DNA of 64,000 nt from an uncultured Bacteroidales bacterium (lineage in GTDB: Bacteria > Bacteroidota > Bacteroidia > Bacteroidales > UBA932): positions 1-64,000 of the forward strand of contig ONEX01000007.1 of NCBI GenBank assembly GCA_900316955.1, read 5' to 3'. The notes under the pieces are model-generated. The model saw only the letters and a program-made list of their open reading frames with translations. It searched no databases and was not told the DNA's origin. The number at the start of each line of letters is the position of its first letter. Positions within the stretch are counted from its first letter, which is position 1. This document shows, piece by piece, positions 18,084 through 27,513 of this stretch. The translations under genes and the position numbers were made by a program.

Positions 18084-19589
18084 ATGAAAAAGATAGTTAT
18101 TGCACTCAGTGCCCTCGCCGTCCTGCTGACCGCCTGCTCCAAGGATTTCATCAATCCCCGGCACAACAGCTCCGAACCGCTGGACGAGTACTTCAATTCG
18201 CCGGAGCGCCTGTTCCAGTGCCTGGTGGCCGCCTACGACCCCCTCGAGTGGTACGACTATGCGTTCGGCCAGTATGACAACCTCCACCTGATCTTCGACG
18301 TGATGGGCGACGACGTGTACGCCGGCGGTTCCAACGAAGGCGACCAGCCGATCATCGTGAAGACGCACTACTATACGGCCACTTCCACCGACCTTCCCAA
18401 CCAGATGTGGACGGTCAACTATTCCGGCATCAACCGCGCCGCGACGCTCATCAAGTACGTGGACGGAGCCGAGGGTGTTTCCGACGAGACCAAGAAGCTG
18501 TATGTGGCCGAGGCCAAGGTCCTGATGGCCTACTATTACAATATGCTGTGGAAGCTCTGGGGCAACGTCCCGTACTGGGAGGAGCTCCTGGAGGCCCCGT
18601 ACATCGCCCCGCAGCTGGGCCACGACGAGGTCTATGCAAACTTCATCAAGCTGATCGAGGACGCCATCGCGATGAATGTCCTTCCGATGAAGGCGAACGT
18701 CGGTGACGAAGGCCGCGTGACCAAGGCCATGGCCTATATGCTGTACGCCGAGGCCGTCCTGTACCAGAACGACCAGTCCCGCTACCAGACCGCCCTGAAC
18801 TATATGAAGGAGATCATCTCCAGCGGCCAGTATTCCCTCGTGTCCGACTTCGCCGGCATCTGGGAGGAGAGCGGCGAGTGGTGCTCCGAGTCCATCTGGG
18901 AGATCAACTACATCTCCGAAGGCGGTATCCGCGACTGGGGCAACTCCATCGCGACCGGCGGCCAGGTGAACTCCATCCTCACCGGCATCCCCGCCCCGAA
19001 GAACGTGCCCGACTACCACGAAGGCTGGGGCTTCGGCACTATCGCCAAGAGCGCCTACGACATGTATGACGACGACGACATCCGCAAGGATGGCGGCATC
19101 CTGAACTTCGCGAAATACGCGGAGGAGCACCCCGGCGCTGAATACACCCCGCGTTGGCAGGATACCGGTTACTGGAACCGCAAGTACATCGCCCGCGAAG
19201 GCGGCAACCACGGTTACAAGGCTTCCGACAACGTGAACTACTGCAACAACGAGCGCATCTACCGCTACGCGGAGACCCTGCTGAACGCCGCCGAGCTTTC
19301 GGTCCTCCTGGGACAGGACGGCAGCGCCTACCTCCAGCAGGTCCGCGACCGCGCCCACTGCCACGACACCGGCGTGTCCCGCGAGGACATCATCCAGGAG
19401 CGCCACAAGGAGTTCGTGGGCGAGGGCAAGCGCTACTGGGACCTCGTCCGCAGCGGCCTGGCTCCGACCGTCCTCAAGGCGGCGAACCACGAGTACCGTC
19501 AGAACGACTGGACCGAGAACAAGAAGTACTGGCCCATCCCGCAGGGTGAGATCGACAAGGATCCGAACCTCGTGCAGAACAACTATTAA
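18084..19589 (+). CDS. SusD/RagB-family nutrient-binding lipoprotein
   Basis: Surface lipoprotein that caps SusC and binds glycan; 501 residues with SPII signal (AVLLTACSKD). SusD features include the N-terminal DFINPRHNSSEPLDEYF segment, TPR-like helices (RAATLIKYVDGAEG, EAKVLMAYYYNMLWKLWGNV) and the C-terminal ERHKEFVGEGKRYWDLVRSG with KYWPIPQGEIDKDPNL. It lies between susC and the surface-binding protein gene, 12 nt from each. Confidence 0.95.
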   Translation: MKKIVIALSALAVLLTACSKDFINPRHNSSEPLDEYFNSPERLFQCLVAAYDPLEWYDYAFGQYDNLHLIFDVMGDDVYAGGSNEGDQPIIVKTHYYTATSTDLPNQMWTVNYSGINRAATLIKYVDGAEGVSDETKKLYVAEAKVLMAYYYNMLWKLWGNVPYWEELLEAPYIAPQLGHDEVYANFIKLIEDAIAMNVLPMKANVGDEGRVTKAMAYMLYAEAVLYQNDQSRYQTALNYMKEIISSGQYSLVSDFAGIWEESGEWCSESIWEINYISEGGIRDWGNSIATGGQVNSILTGIPAPKNVPDYHEGWGFGTIAKSAYDMYDDDDIRKDGGILNFAKYAEEHPGAEYTPRWQDTGYWNRKYIAREGGNHGYKASDNVNYCNNERIYRYAETLLNAAELSVLLGQDGSAYLQQVRDRAHCHDTGVSREDIIQERHKEFVGEGKRYWDLVRSGLAPTVLKAANHEYRQNDWTENKKYWPIPQGEIDKDPNLVQNNY

Positions 19590-19601
19590 TACCGGGCAAC
19601 C

Positions 19602-22073
19602 ATGAAAAGAATCTGGCAATATATCGCAATCGCGGCGCTGGCCGTTTCCGCCGCCGCCTGCACCCCTGAGTACCCGATTCCCAACCAGGCCGGCCTGCCG
19701 CAGGCTTCCGATCTGGACGTGAACATCATCGTGGACCAGGAGACCAACTACGTCACCTTCGTGATGAACAACAAGGGAGTCGTCCCCGTGTGGATCTTCG
19801 GCGACCAGAAGATCGACGGAAAGGCTTCCAAGAAGTACTCCTATACCGACAACAACGTGTCCCTCCGCTTCCGGGACGCGGGTGAATACACCGTGGAAGT
19901 GAAGGCCTACAACGCCAACGGCATTTCCCAGGGCTCCCTGGTGAAGACCTTCACCCTGGACAACACCTACCGCGATCCGTTCGATCCGGCTCCGTACGTC
20001 AAGGCCATCTCCAACGGCTCTTCCCAGACCTGGATCTGGAACAGCGCCGAGGCGGGGCACATCGCCTGCGGCCCCGCCGGCGACCCGAAGGGCTGGTGGC
20101 AGGTCGAGCCCAACGGCAAGAAGGGTTTCCTCTATGACGATCTGATGACCTTCGCCTCCGACGGTACCTACACCTACGATCCGGTCGACGGCCAGGCCTA
20201 TGCCAAGAAGGACGCCGAGTATCCCGCGGGTCACGAGATCCTGGACGACGACTACCTCTTCCCGGCCGAGAAGAAGACCACGAAGTTCACCTTCGAGAAC
20301 AACTGGAACGACGCCGGCATCGAGGAGATCTTCCTCGTGCTCGACCCGGGCAGCATCCTGTCCTATGTCGTGCACAAGTCCCTCGTGGACGAGCCGCGCT
20401 ACCAGATCCTGGAGACCAAGACCAGCGCGATGAAGAAGAAGCTGCAGTTCATGGCGACCGCCTCGACTCCGACCAACGCGGACGGCATCTCCTTCTACTA
20501 CGAGTTCGTTCCGGAAGGTTCCATCGCCGGCGCCGACGACCCGCTCTTCGGCAAGGAGAGCAAGGCCTGGGTCCTGGACAACGAGTCCGCGGGCTACATG
20601 GGCTGCGGCGGAAGCCTCGGCAATCCGCTCGAGTGGTGGAGCGCCGCTCCGCACGAGAAGGATGACAAGGGTGTGACGGACGATGTCCTGACCTTCTTCA
20701 AGGACGGCAAGTACGTGTTCGACCCGGGCGCCGACGGCGTGGTCTACTGCAACTGGGAGTCCGACTATCACCACGAGCTGTGGGACGGCGGCCAGAACAG
20801 CGACTATGACGCCCCCGCCGAGGTCCAGACCTCGACCTACACCCTCGGCTCCGACGCCGACGGCGACTACATCGAGCTTCCGGCCGGCATCTTCTTCAGC
20901 TATGTGGCCAACAAGGCCATCCTGAGCGAGCCCACCCGCCTGTACGTCACCGAACTGACGGAGACGAAGATGGTCCTCGTCGCCAAGTTCGACGGCATCT
21001 GCTGGCAGCTGATCTTCAAGCCCCGCGACGGCGCGCCCGTCGCCGAGGATCCCCTCTTCGGCGTCACCAGCAAGACGTGGGTCTATGACAACGAGTCCGC
21101 GGGCTACATGGGCTGCGGCGGCAGCCTCGGCAATCCCACCGAGTGGTGGAGCGGCGGCCCGCACGAGAAGGACGCCTACGGCGTGAAGGATGACGAACTG
21201 ACGTTCTTCGCCGACGGCAAGTACACCTTCAACCCCGGCGCCGACGGCGTGGTCTACTGCAACTGGGAGTCCAACTATCACCACGAGCTGTGGGATGGTG
21301 GCCAGAACAGCGACTATGACGCTCCCGCCGATCCGCAGGAGGCGACTTACACGCTGGACGGCGACGACGACGGCGACTACATCGAGCTCCCGGCCGGCAT
21401 CTTCTTCGGCTATGTCGCGAACAAGGCTATCCTGGATACGCCTACGAAGCTCTACATCAAGGAACTCACCCAGAACAAGCTGGTCGTGGTGGCCAAGTTC
21501 GACGGCATCTGCTGGCAGATGATCTTCCGTCCCAAGGAAGGTCAGGGCGGCGGTGGCGAACCCGGTTCGCTGGACGAGGCGATCGTCGGCACCTGGGCCT
21601 GGGATCCGGACCAGAACGGCCACTTCGGCTGCGGCCCCGACCTGGGCAACCCCCTGGGCTGGTGGAACGGCGAGGCCCATTGCAAGGACAACGCCCACAT
21701 GTACGACGACACCATCACCTTCACGGCCGACGGCAAGTACACCCTGGACCCGGTGGACGGTTTCTCCTACATGAACAAGGACGTGACCTTCCTGAACGAC
21801 CGCAAGGGCGACTCTCCCTATGGCGACGACTTCCTCTACACGAACGAGAAGACGACCTGGAGCTACACCCTCGATGAAGAGAATGACCTCGACGTGATCA
21901 AGCTCGCCGACGGCGGCCTCTTCACCTACATCCCCAACAACGCCTTCGAGGACGAGCCCTGGCTCTATGTCAAGTCCTGCACGGCCGACCAGCTGGTCCT
22001 GATGACCTACACGGCGACCGGTAACAACGGCGGCTCCATTGCCTGGCAGTACGTCTTCAAGCGCGTCAAGTAA
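19602..22073 (+). CDS. PUL surface lipoprotein with four tandem aromatic-rich modules
   Basis: This 823-residue SPII lipoprotein (VSAAACTPE) occupies the SusE/SusF-like slot after SusD, so it probably binds glycan at the cell surface. Residues about 30-125 look like a PKD/Ig fold. Four related modules follow, at about 137-310, 313-482, 483-652 and 658-823. Each opens with a TW/AW motif, then a Gly/Cys loop (MGCGGSLGNP), WW, a YDD/DD-LTF stretch and a closing beta hairpin. Modules 2 and 3 are nearly identical, including at DNA level. The exposed Trp pairs would suit sugar stacking. It is not a known catalytic family. Its stop overlaps the GH16 start by 1 nt (TAATG). Confidence 0.8.
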   Translation: MKRIWQYIAIAALAVSAAACTPEYPIPNQAGLPQASDLDVNIIVDQETNYVTFVMNNKGVVPVWIFGDQKIDGKASKKYSYTDNNVSLRFRDAGEYTVEVKAYNANGISQGSLVKTFTLDNTYRDPFDPAPYVKAISNGSSQTWIWNSAEAGHIACGPAGDPKGWWQVEPNGKKGFLYDDLMTFASDGTYTYDPVDGQAYAKKDAEYPAGHEILDDDYLFPAEKKTTKFTFENNWNDAGIEEIFLVLDPGSILSYVVHKSLVDEPRYQILETKTSAMKKKLQFMATASTPTNADGISFYYEFVPEGSIAGADDPLFGKESKAWVLDNESAGYMGCGGSLGNPLEWWSAAPHEKDDKGVTDDVLTFFKDGKYVFDPGADGVVYCNWESDYHHELWDGGQNSDYDAPAEVQTSTYTLGSDADGDYIELPAGIFFSYVANKAILSEPTRLYVTELTETKMVLVAKFDGICWQLIFKPRDGAPVAEDPLFGVTSKTWVYDNESAGYMGCGGSLGNPTEWWSGGPHEKDAYGVKDDELTFFADGKYTFNPGADGVVYCNWESNYHHELWDGGQNSDYDAPADPQEATYTLDGDDDGDYIELPAGIFFGYVANKAILDTPTKLYIKELTQNKLVVVAKFDGICWQMIFRPKEGQGGGGEPGSLDEAIVGTWAWDPDQNGHFGCGPDLGNPLGWWNGEAHCKDNAHMYDDTITFTADGKYTLDPVDGFSYMNKDVTFLNDRKGDSPYGDDFLYTNEKTTWSYTLDEENDLDVIKLADGGLFTYIPNNAFEDEPWLYVKSCTADQLVLMTYTATGNNGGSIAWQYVFKRVK
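20538..21557 (+). repeat. Two 510-bp tandem in-frame repeats
   Basis: Unit 1 runs 20538-21047 and unit 2 runs 21048-21557, each 170 codons, beginning with DPLFG. Long stretches match exactly: for example, 20581-20612 and 21091-21122 share the same run. This points to a fairly recent internal duplication of one module in the surface lipoprotein. Confidence 0.9.
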
Positions 22074-23197
22074 TGCGTCTGGTCTCGAATATCAAAGGGT
22101 TGCTGCCGCTCTGCGCGGCAACCCTTTTCAACTTCTCCTGCGGGTGCGGTTCCGAGCCGGTCCCGTCGGCCTCCGAGGCCACGCTGACGGTCAGCCCCTC
22201 CAGCGTCAACGCCAGTTACGAGGCGCAGACGGCGGTCCTGTCCGTCAATGCGACCGGCGACTGGGGCGTATCCTCCGCCGACAAGGACTGGTGCACGGTG
22301 ACCCCTTCGGGCGGCATCAAGGGCGCCTCGGAGGTGAAAGTCAATCTGCTCACCAACCGGACCGGCAAGGAGCGGGAGACCACCGTCACCTTCCGGTACG
22401 GGGCCAAGACGCTGGAAGTCCCTGTGAAGCAGGGCTTCAGCGACGAAGACCTCCCGCCGGACCCGGGCGAGATCGTGGTCCCGGACGGCTACGTGCTGGA
22501 CTGGCACGAGGAGTTCGAGGACGACGGGAAACCGTCGCTGGCGGACTGGTGGTACGAGACCGGCGCCGGCGGCTGGGGCAACAACGAGATCCAGAACTAC
22601 GTGGCCGGCTCCAAGGACGGGATTGACCTGGCCTTCATCTCCGAGGGCACGCTGAAGATCCAGACCCGCCGGATCGGCACCGAGGTCAATTCCATCCGGA
22701 TGAACACCCAGCGCGCCTGGCAGTACGGCTGGTTCGAGGCCCGGATCAAGGTCTCCGACGTGAAGGGCACCTGGCCCGCCTTCTGGATGATGCCGAAGAA
22801 TTTCAAGACCTGGCCCGGTGACGGCGAAATCGACATCATGGAGTACGCCATCAGCACCCAGGGCAAGGACAAGAGCTCTTCCAGCATCCATTGCAACGCC
22901 TACAACTGGCCGGACGGGACGCAGAAGACGCATGTCCAGCCCGTGGCGAACGCGGCCACCGAATTCCACGTCTATGCGCTGGAATGGACGGCCTCCGAAA
23001 TGAAATTCTTTGTGGACGGAAAGCAGCACCTGACCTTCAAGAACGAAGGAAAGGGGTATGACACCTGGCCTTTCGACGCCCCCTTCTACCTCAAGTTCAA
23101 CATGGCCTGGGGCGGAAACATGGGCGGCGCGACGGACCCGAACGGCCTTCCGGCCACCTACGAAGTGGACTACGTCCGCGTTTTCAAGAAGAAATAA
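22073..23197 (+). CDS. GH16-family beta-glucanase lipoprotein with BACON domain
   Basis: Endo-acting beta-1,3- or mixed-linkage beta-glucanase, 374 residues. SPII signal with Cys23 (LFNFSC), then a BACON-type domain at about 38-122 (DWGVSSADKDWCTVTPSGG). The GH16 catalytic domain starts near 140 (LDWHEEFEDDGKP). The signature E-I-D-I-M-E gives nucleophile E252 and acid/base E257; the extra Met between the strands is typical of laminarinase-like GH16. It starts at the stop of the preceding gene and is followed 3 nt later by GH3. Endo-cleavage at the surface would feed SusC. Confidence 0.93.
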   Translation: MRLVSNIKGLLPLCAATLFNFSCGCGSEPVPSASEATLTVSPSSVNASYEAQTAVLSVNATGDWGVSSADKDWCTVTPSGGIKGASEVKVNLLTNRTGKERETTVTFRYGAKTLEVPVKQGFSDEDLPPDPGEIVVPDGYVLDWHEEFEDDGKPSLADWWYETGAGGWGNNEIQNYVAGSKDGIDLAFISEGTLKIQTRRIGTEVNSIRMNTQRAWQYGWFEARIKVSDVKGTWPAFWMMPKNFKTWPGDGEIDIMEYAISTQGKDKSSSSIHCNAYNWPDGTQKTHVQPVANAATEFHVYALEWTASEMKFFVDGKQHLTFKNEGKGYDTWPFDAPFYLKFNMAWGGNMGGATDPNGLPATYEVDYVRVFKKK

Positions 23198-23200
23198 ACG

Positions 23201-25444
23201 ATGAAAGCAATCCGCATCCTTTTCCTGGCGTCCCTGTTGGCGGCGACCCTCTCCTGCACCGAGCGCAAGCCTTCCACCGTGGGGGCGACGCCCGAGGTGG
23301 AGCGCCGCGTGGACCAGCTCCTGTCCCGGATGACCCTGGCCGAGAAAATCGGCCAGATGAACCAGGTCTCCGCCGGCGGGGAGGTGGCCAACTATGCCGA
23401 CGCCCTCCGCAAGGGCCAGATCGGGTCCATCCTGAACGAGGTGGATCCAGTGAAGGTCAATGAGTTCCAGCGCATCTGCGTGGAGGAGTCCCGGCTCGGG
23501 ATTCCGCTCCTCGTGGGCCGGGACGTCATCCACGGATTCCATACCGTGTTTCCCATCCCGCTGGGCCTGGCGTCGACCTTCGACCCCGCCCTCGTGGAGG
23601 CGGGAGCCCGCGTGGCGTCCGTCGAGGCGACCGGGCAGGGGGTCCGATGGACCTTCTCGCCGATGCTGGACATCGCCCGGGACCCGCGCTGGGGCCGCAT
23701 CGCGGAAGGAAGCGGAGAGGACACCTGGCTGGACGCCCGGATGGCCGAGGCCATGGTCCGGGGCTATCAGGGCGCTACGCTGGACGCCACGTCCATGGCG
23801 GCCTGCATCAAGCATTTCGCCGGCTACGGCGCCGCGGAAGGCGGACGGGACTACAACAGCACGTTCCTGACGGAACGGCAGCTGCGGAATGTGTACCTCC
23901 CGCCTTTCGAGGCGGCCGTGAAGGCCGGAGCGCTGACGCTGATGACCTCCTTCAACGACAATGACGGCGTCCCGTCCACGGGCAACGTCTTCCTCGTGAA
24001 GGACGTCCTCCGCGGCGAATGGGGCTTCGACGGCCTCGTGGTCACCGACTGGAATTCCATGGGCGAGATGATCAACCACGGTTTCGGCGTGGACCGCAAG
24101 GACGTGGCCCGGAAGTCGCTGGAAGCCGGGGTGGACATGGACATGATGACCTACGGCTACCTGTCGCACCTGGAAGAGCTCGTGCACAGCGGAGCCGTCA
24201 AGGAATCCGACATCGACCAGGCCGTGCGCAACATCCTGCGCGTGAAGATCCTCCTGGGCCTGTTCGAGAACCCGTATGTAGACGTGGAGGCCGGCCGGGC
24301 GGTCCAGTATGCGCCGGAGCACCTGGCGGCGGCGCAGAAGACCGCGGAGGAGTCGGCCATCCTGCTCAAGAACGACGGCGTGCTGCCGCTCAAGGCCGAT
24401 GCCATCCGCAACATCCTGGTGACGGGCCCGATGGCCGATGCGCCGCATGAGCAGCTGGGCACCTGGGCTTTCGACGGTCAGTCGTCCCACACCGTCACTC
24501 CGCTTAAGGCCCTGCAGGAGCGTTTCCCGGGGAAAGTGACCTATGTCCAGGGACTCAAGAACAGTCGCAGCCGGCGGGAGCGTTTCGACGACGTGGTCGC
24601 CGCCGCGCGCCGCGCCGATGTCGTCCTGGTGTTCCTCGGCGAGGAAGCCATTCTCTCCGGCGAAGCCCATTCCCTGGCCGACCTGAACCTGAAGGGCGCC
24701 CAGAGCGCGCTGCTCGCCGCCCTGAAGGCCGCGGGGAAGCCGGTCGTCGCGACCGTGATGGCCGGGCGTCCGCTCACCATCGAGCGTGACCTGCCTTACT
24801 GCAACGCGCTGCTGTACGCGTTCCATCCCGGAACGATGGGCGGTCCGGCGCTGGTGAACCTTCTGACCGGAGCGGTGAATCCGTCCGGAAAGACCCCGAT
24901 TACGTTCTTGCGCACCGTGGGCCAGGCGCCGCTCTATTACAGCCACAACAGGACGGGACGTCCCTACAACGGGGAAACCCTGCTGGACGACATCCCGGAA
25001 GAGGCCGGCCAGACCTCCTTGGGCAATACGTCCTATTACCTGGACTACGGCGCCTATCCGCTGTTCCCCTTCGGCTATGGCCTGAGCTACACGACCTTCG
25101 CCTATTCGGGCATCGCCCTGGACCGCAAGACGTACGCGACGGAGGATACCGTGCAGGTTTCCTTCACGCTGGCCAACACCGGCGCCTGCGCCGGCACGGA
25201 GGTTGTGCAGGTGTACGTCCGGGATCTGGTGGGTTCCATCACCCGTCCGGTCAAGGAACTGAAGCACTTCGAGCGCGTCGCCCTGGAACCGGGGGAGAGC
25301 CGGACCTTGACGGTCGGCATTCCGGTCCGGGACCTGGCCTTCGTGGGCCTGGATGGCGTGAAGAAAGTGGAACCCGGCGAATTCCAGCTGTGGGTGGCCG
25401 GGGACAGCGCCTCCGGCGAACCGGTCTCCTTTGAGGTTAAGTAA
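23201..25444 (+). CDS. GH3-family beta-glucosidase
   Basis: Exo-acting enzyme that releases glucose from beta-gluco-oligosaccharides, 747 residues. SPII signal LLAATLSCT (Cys19). The N-terminal barrel has RWTFSPMLDIARDPRWGR and the substrate-binding KHFAGYG; the nucleophile is D283 in GLVVTDWNSMG. A second alpha/beta domain and a C-terminal fibronectin III-like domain (FPFGYGLSYTTFAYSG) complete the common three-domain layout. It should act in the periplasm on products of GH16 brought in by SusCD. Confidence 0.95.
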   Translation: MKAIRILFLASLLAATLSCTERKPSTVGATPEVERRVDQLLSRMTLAEKIGQMNQVSAGGEVANYADALRKGQIGSILNEVDPVKVNEFQRICVEESRLGIPLLVGRDVIHGFHTVFPIPLGLASTFDPALVEAGARVASVEATGQGVRWTFSPMLDIARDPRWGRIAEGSGEDTWLDARMAEAMVRGYQGATLDATSMAACIKHFAGYGAAEGGRDYNSTFLTERQLRNVYLPPFEAAVKAGALTLMTSFNDNDGVPSTGNVFLVKDVLRGEWGFDGLVVTDWNSMGEMINHGFGVDRKDVARKSLEAGVDMDMMTYGYLSHLEELVHSGAVKESDIDQAVRNILRVKILLGLFENPYVDVEAGRAVQYAPEHLAAAQKTAEESAILLKNDGVLPLKADAIRNILVTGPMADAPHEQLGTWAFDGQSSHTVTPLKALQERFPGKVTYVQGLKNSRSRRERFDDVVAAARRADVVLVFLGEEAILSGEAHSLADLNLKGAQSALLAALKAAGKPVVATVMAGRPLTIERDLPYCNALLYAFHPGTMGGPALVNLLTGAVNPSGKTPITFLRTVGQAPLYYSHNRTGRPYNGETLLDDIPEEAGQTSLGNTSYYLDYGAYPLFPFGYGLSYTTFAYSGIALDRKTYATEDTVQVSFTLANTGACAGTEVVQVYVRDLVGSITRPVKELKHFERVALEPGESRTLTVGIPVRDLAFVGLDGVKKVEPGEFQLWVAGDSASGEPVSFEVK

Positions 25445-25452
25445 ACGATCCG

Positions 25453-27075
25453 ATGAAGAAGAGCCTTTACGCGATCCTGTGGGCGGCGCTTGTCGTGGTC
25501 GCCTGTTCGGGAAAGGAAGAGCCCGCCGACAAGAGTCCGGTGGTGCGCACGGTGCGCGTGGAGGCTTCTTCCCTGGAAATACCTCCCGGGGGGAATGTCG
25601 CCCTGCCCTTCGTCGTGGAGGACAAGGAGGCGTCTTTCCAGGAAGTGAAACTGCTGCAGGACGGCGGCCGGGAGCCGGACGAGTTCTCCCTCCGGGAAAT
25701 TGTCCGGGGCGCGGAAAAAGGCGTGTATCAAGCCGTCATCCAGGACGCCGGGAAGGGGAAGAACTATGACCTGAACGTGCGTCTGGCCATCATCCAGCGC
25801 AATGCGTCCACCGGGAACGAATACGTCGTCCAGTCCTCCGCCTTCCGGGTGTTCTCCGAGGTGGATCCGCCGGGGACCGTCAAGACCGGTCTGCCCGTCG
25901 TCTATGTCGATACCCAGGGAAGCCGGCCCATCACTTCCAAGGAAGAGTATGTGAAGGCGACCCTGAAGATCAAGGGGACGGAGCAGCTCGAAGGCCTGGA
26001 CGCCGCTTCCTGCGAAATCCGCGGCCGCGGCAACACGACCTGGTACTGGCCCAAGAAGCCGTATCTGATCAAGCTGGACGAGAAGCAGCACATTTTCGGG
26101 ATGCACAAGCACAAGCGCTGGGTGCTGCTGGCCAATTTCATGGACAGGACCCTCATGCGGAACCTCGTGTCCATGAAGGTGGCGTCGATGATGTCCAACC
26201 TCGCCTGGACGCCCGGCTGCCAGCCGGTGGAGCTGGTCCTGAACGGGAAGCACGTGGGCTCGTACCTGCTGATCGAGCAGGTGCGGGTGGACAACCACCG
26301 GGTGGCCATCACCGAGATGACGCCGCAGGACAACGTCGGCGACGCCGTCACCGGCGGCTACCTGCTGGAACTGGACTTCCACTATGACAACGAAGTCCAA
26401 TGGACCGATCCCCACGGGCACAACAACCAGTGGGGGAACGGAATCCCGTTCGGCATCAAGTATCCTGACCCGGACGACCTCACCACGCAGCAGCAGACCT
26501 ACATCCAGGGTTACATCTCCGAGACGGCCAATGTGCTGTACGGCAGCAATTTCAAAGATCCCGACAAGGGGTATGCGAAGTACATCGACGTGGACTCGTT
26601 CATCGACTACTGGATCGTGTTCGAGGTGATGGGCAATCATGAGCTGGGCAATCCCGGCAGCGTGTTCATGCACAAGGACCGCGGCGGCAAGCTGGTCGCC
26701 GGCCCCTGCTGGGACTTCGACTGGGGTGTCCTTTCGTACAGCACCTCGCCCCAGGCCCGGACAGGTCTCGTGAACGGCAATGCCATCTGGTACGGCCGCC
26801 TGCGGCAAGACCCGGCCTTCGAGGCGAAGCTGAAGGCCCGGTTCCAGGAGCTCCTGCCCCTTCTGGAGACCATCCCGGACTACATGGACGAGTGCGAGCG
26901 GCTTCTGACCGAGTCGGCCAAGCTCAATTTCGCGATGTGGAATCCCGCCGAAGACGCCTCCCAGAACGGGGGATGGATCATCAACGGCGACGAGAACATG
27001 ACCTTCCACGACGCCGTCGCGCGCCTGAAGTCCATCTATAAAGAGCGGTTGCAGGTGATTCCCACCAAGCTTTAA
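25453..27075 (+). CDS. CotH-like kinase-family lipoprotein
   Basis: This 540-residue lipoprotein (LVVVACSGK) has an Ig-like N-terminal part (about 30-145) and a CotH domain from about 165: IRGRGNTTWYWPKKPYLIKL, MDRTLMRNLVS and the acidic ending GPCWDFDWG. CotH proteins phosphorylate serines on spore coat proteins in Bacillus; in Bacteroidetes PULs their role is unsettled. It is the last gene of the PUL, 8 nt after GH3. Its TAA shares a TTAA with the convergent tsaE stop. Confidence 0.82.
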   Translation: MKKSLYAILWAALVVVACSGKEEPADKSPVVRTVRVEASSLEIPPGGNVALPFVVEDKEASFQEVKLLQDGGREPDEFSLREIVRGAEKGVYQAVIQDAGKGKNYDLNVRLAIIQRNASTGNEYVVQSSAFRVFSEVDPPGTVKTGLPVVYVDTQGSRPITSKEEYVKATLKIKGTEQLEGLDAASCEIRGRGNTTWYWPKKPYLIKLDEKQHIFGMHKHKRWVLLANFMDRTLMRNLVSMKVASMMSNLAWTPGCQPVELVLNGKHVGSYLLIEQVRVDNHRVAITEMTPQDNVGDAVTGGYLLELDFHYDNEVQWTDPHGHNNQWGNGIPFGIKYPDPDDLTTQQQTYIQGYISETANVLYGSNFKDPDKGYAKYIDVDSFIDYWIVFEVMGNHELGNPGSVFMHKDRGGKLVAGPCWDFDWGVLSYSTSPQARTGLVNGNAIWYGRLRQDPAFEAKLKARFQELLPLLETIPDYMDECERLLTESAKLNFAMWNPAEDASQNGGWIINGDENMTFHDAVARLKSIYKERLQVIPTKL

Positions 27076-27497
27076 TCCTTCCAGAAGAGGGTGCGGGAGC
27101 CGTCCGGATTCACCCGGATATGGACCTTGAGGGTTTCCTCGGGGAGGAGTTCCTCGATGTTCTCCGGCCATTCCATCAGGCACAGGCAACCGCTGTCCAG
27201 GTAGTCGTACAGGCCGATGTCATAGGCCTCTTCCAGCCGTTCGATCCGGTAGAAATCGAAATGATACAGCGGCTCGCCCGAGCCGGTGCGATATTCGTTC
27301 ACGATGGCGAAGGTGGGGGAGCTCACGGCGTCTTCGCGCACGCCGAGCCGCTTGCATACGGCCGTGGTGAAAGTCGTCTTCCCGGCCGCCATCGGCGCGT
27401 AGAACGCGATCAGTTTCCGGTCCCCGACGGCCTCGAGGAATTCCCCCGCGGCGCGGTCCAGGTCCTGCAGGTCCTTGATATGGATTTCGTGCATCAT
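27072..27497 (-). CDS. tsaE: tRNA threonylcarbamoyladenosine biosynthesis ATPase TsaE
   Basis: Part of the t6A37 tRNA modification machinery. At 141 residues it matches the family. Walker A is present as APMAAGKTTF, followed by SSPTFAIVNEY, YHFDFYRIE and a C-terminal LMEWPENIEE. Two adjacent ATGs (27497 and 27494) are possible; the first is 7 nt after a -7 box, so the mRNA is probably leaderless. Confidence 0.93.
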   Translation of the reverse strand: MMHEIHIKDLQDLDRAAGEFLEAVGDRKLIAFYAPMAAGKTTFTTAVCKRLGVREDAVSSPTFAIVNEYRTGSGEPLYHFDFYRIERLEEAYDIGLYDYLDSGCLCLMEWPENIEELLPEETLKVHIRVNPDGSRTLFWKD

Positions 27498-27504
27498 AGC
27501 CGTG

Positions 27505-27512
27505 CAAAGATA
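27505..27512 (-). promoter_or_regulatory. -7 box TATCTTTG for tsaE
   Basis: Minus-strand TATCTTTG lies between the yifB stop at 27514 and tsaE. The gap to the ATG is 7 nt. Any -33 box would lie within yifB. Confidence 0.6.
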
Positions 27513-27513
27513 A

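Noticed and set aside
16575-21698. Very long open frame (over 1700 codons) on the minus strand, opposite susC, susD and the surface lipoprotein
   Set aside because: It is antisense to three well-supported genes and has low-complexity Val/Gly/Ala-rich translation with no recognisable domain. High GC at third positions opens such frames. The same holds for the long antisense frames at 11414-14665, 22007-25267, 36303-38618 and 49855-52386.
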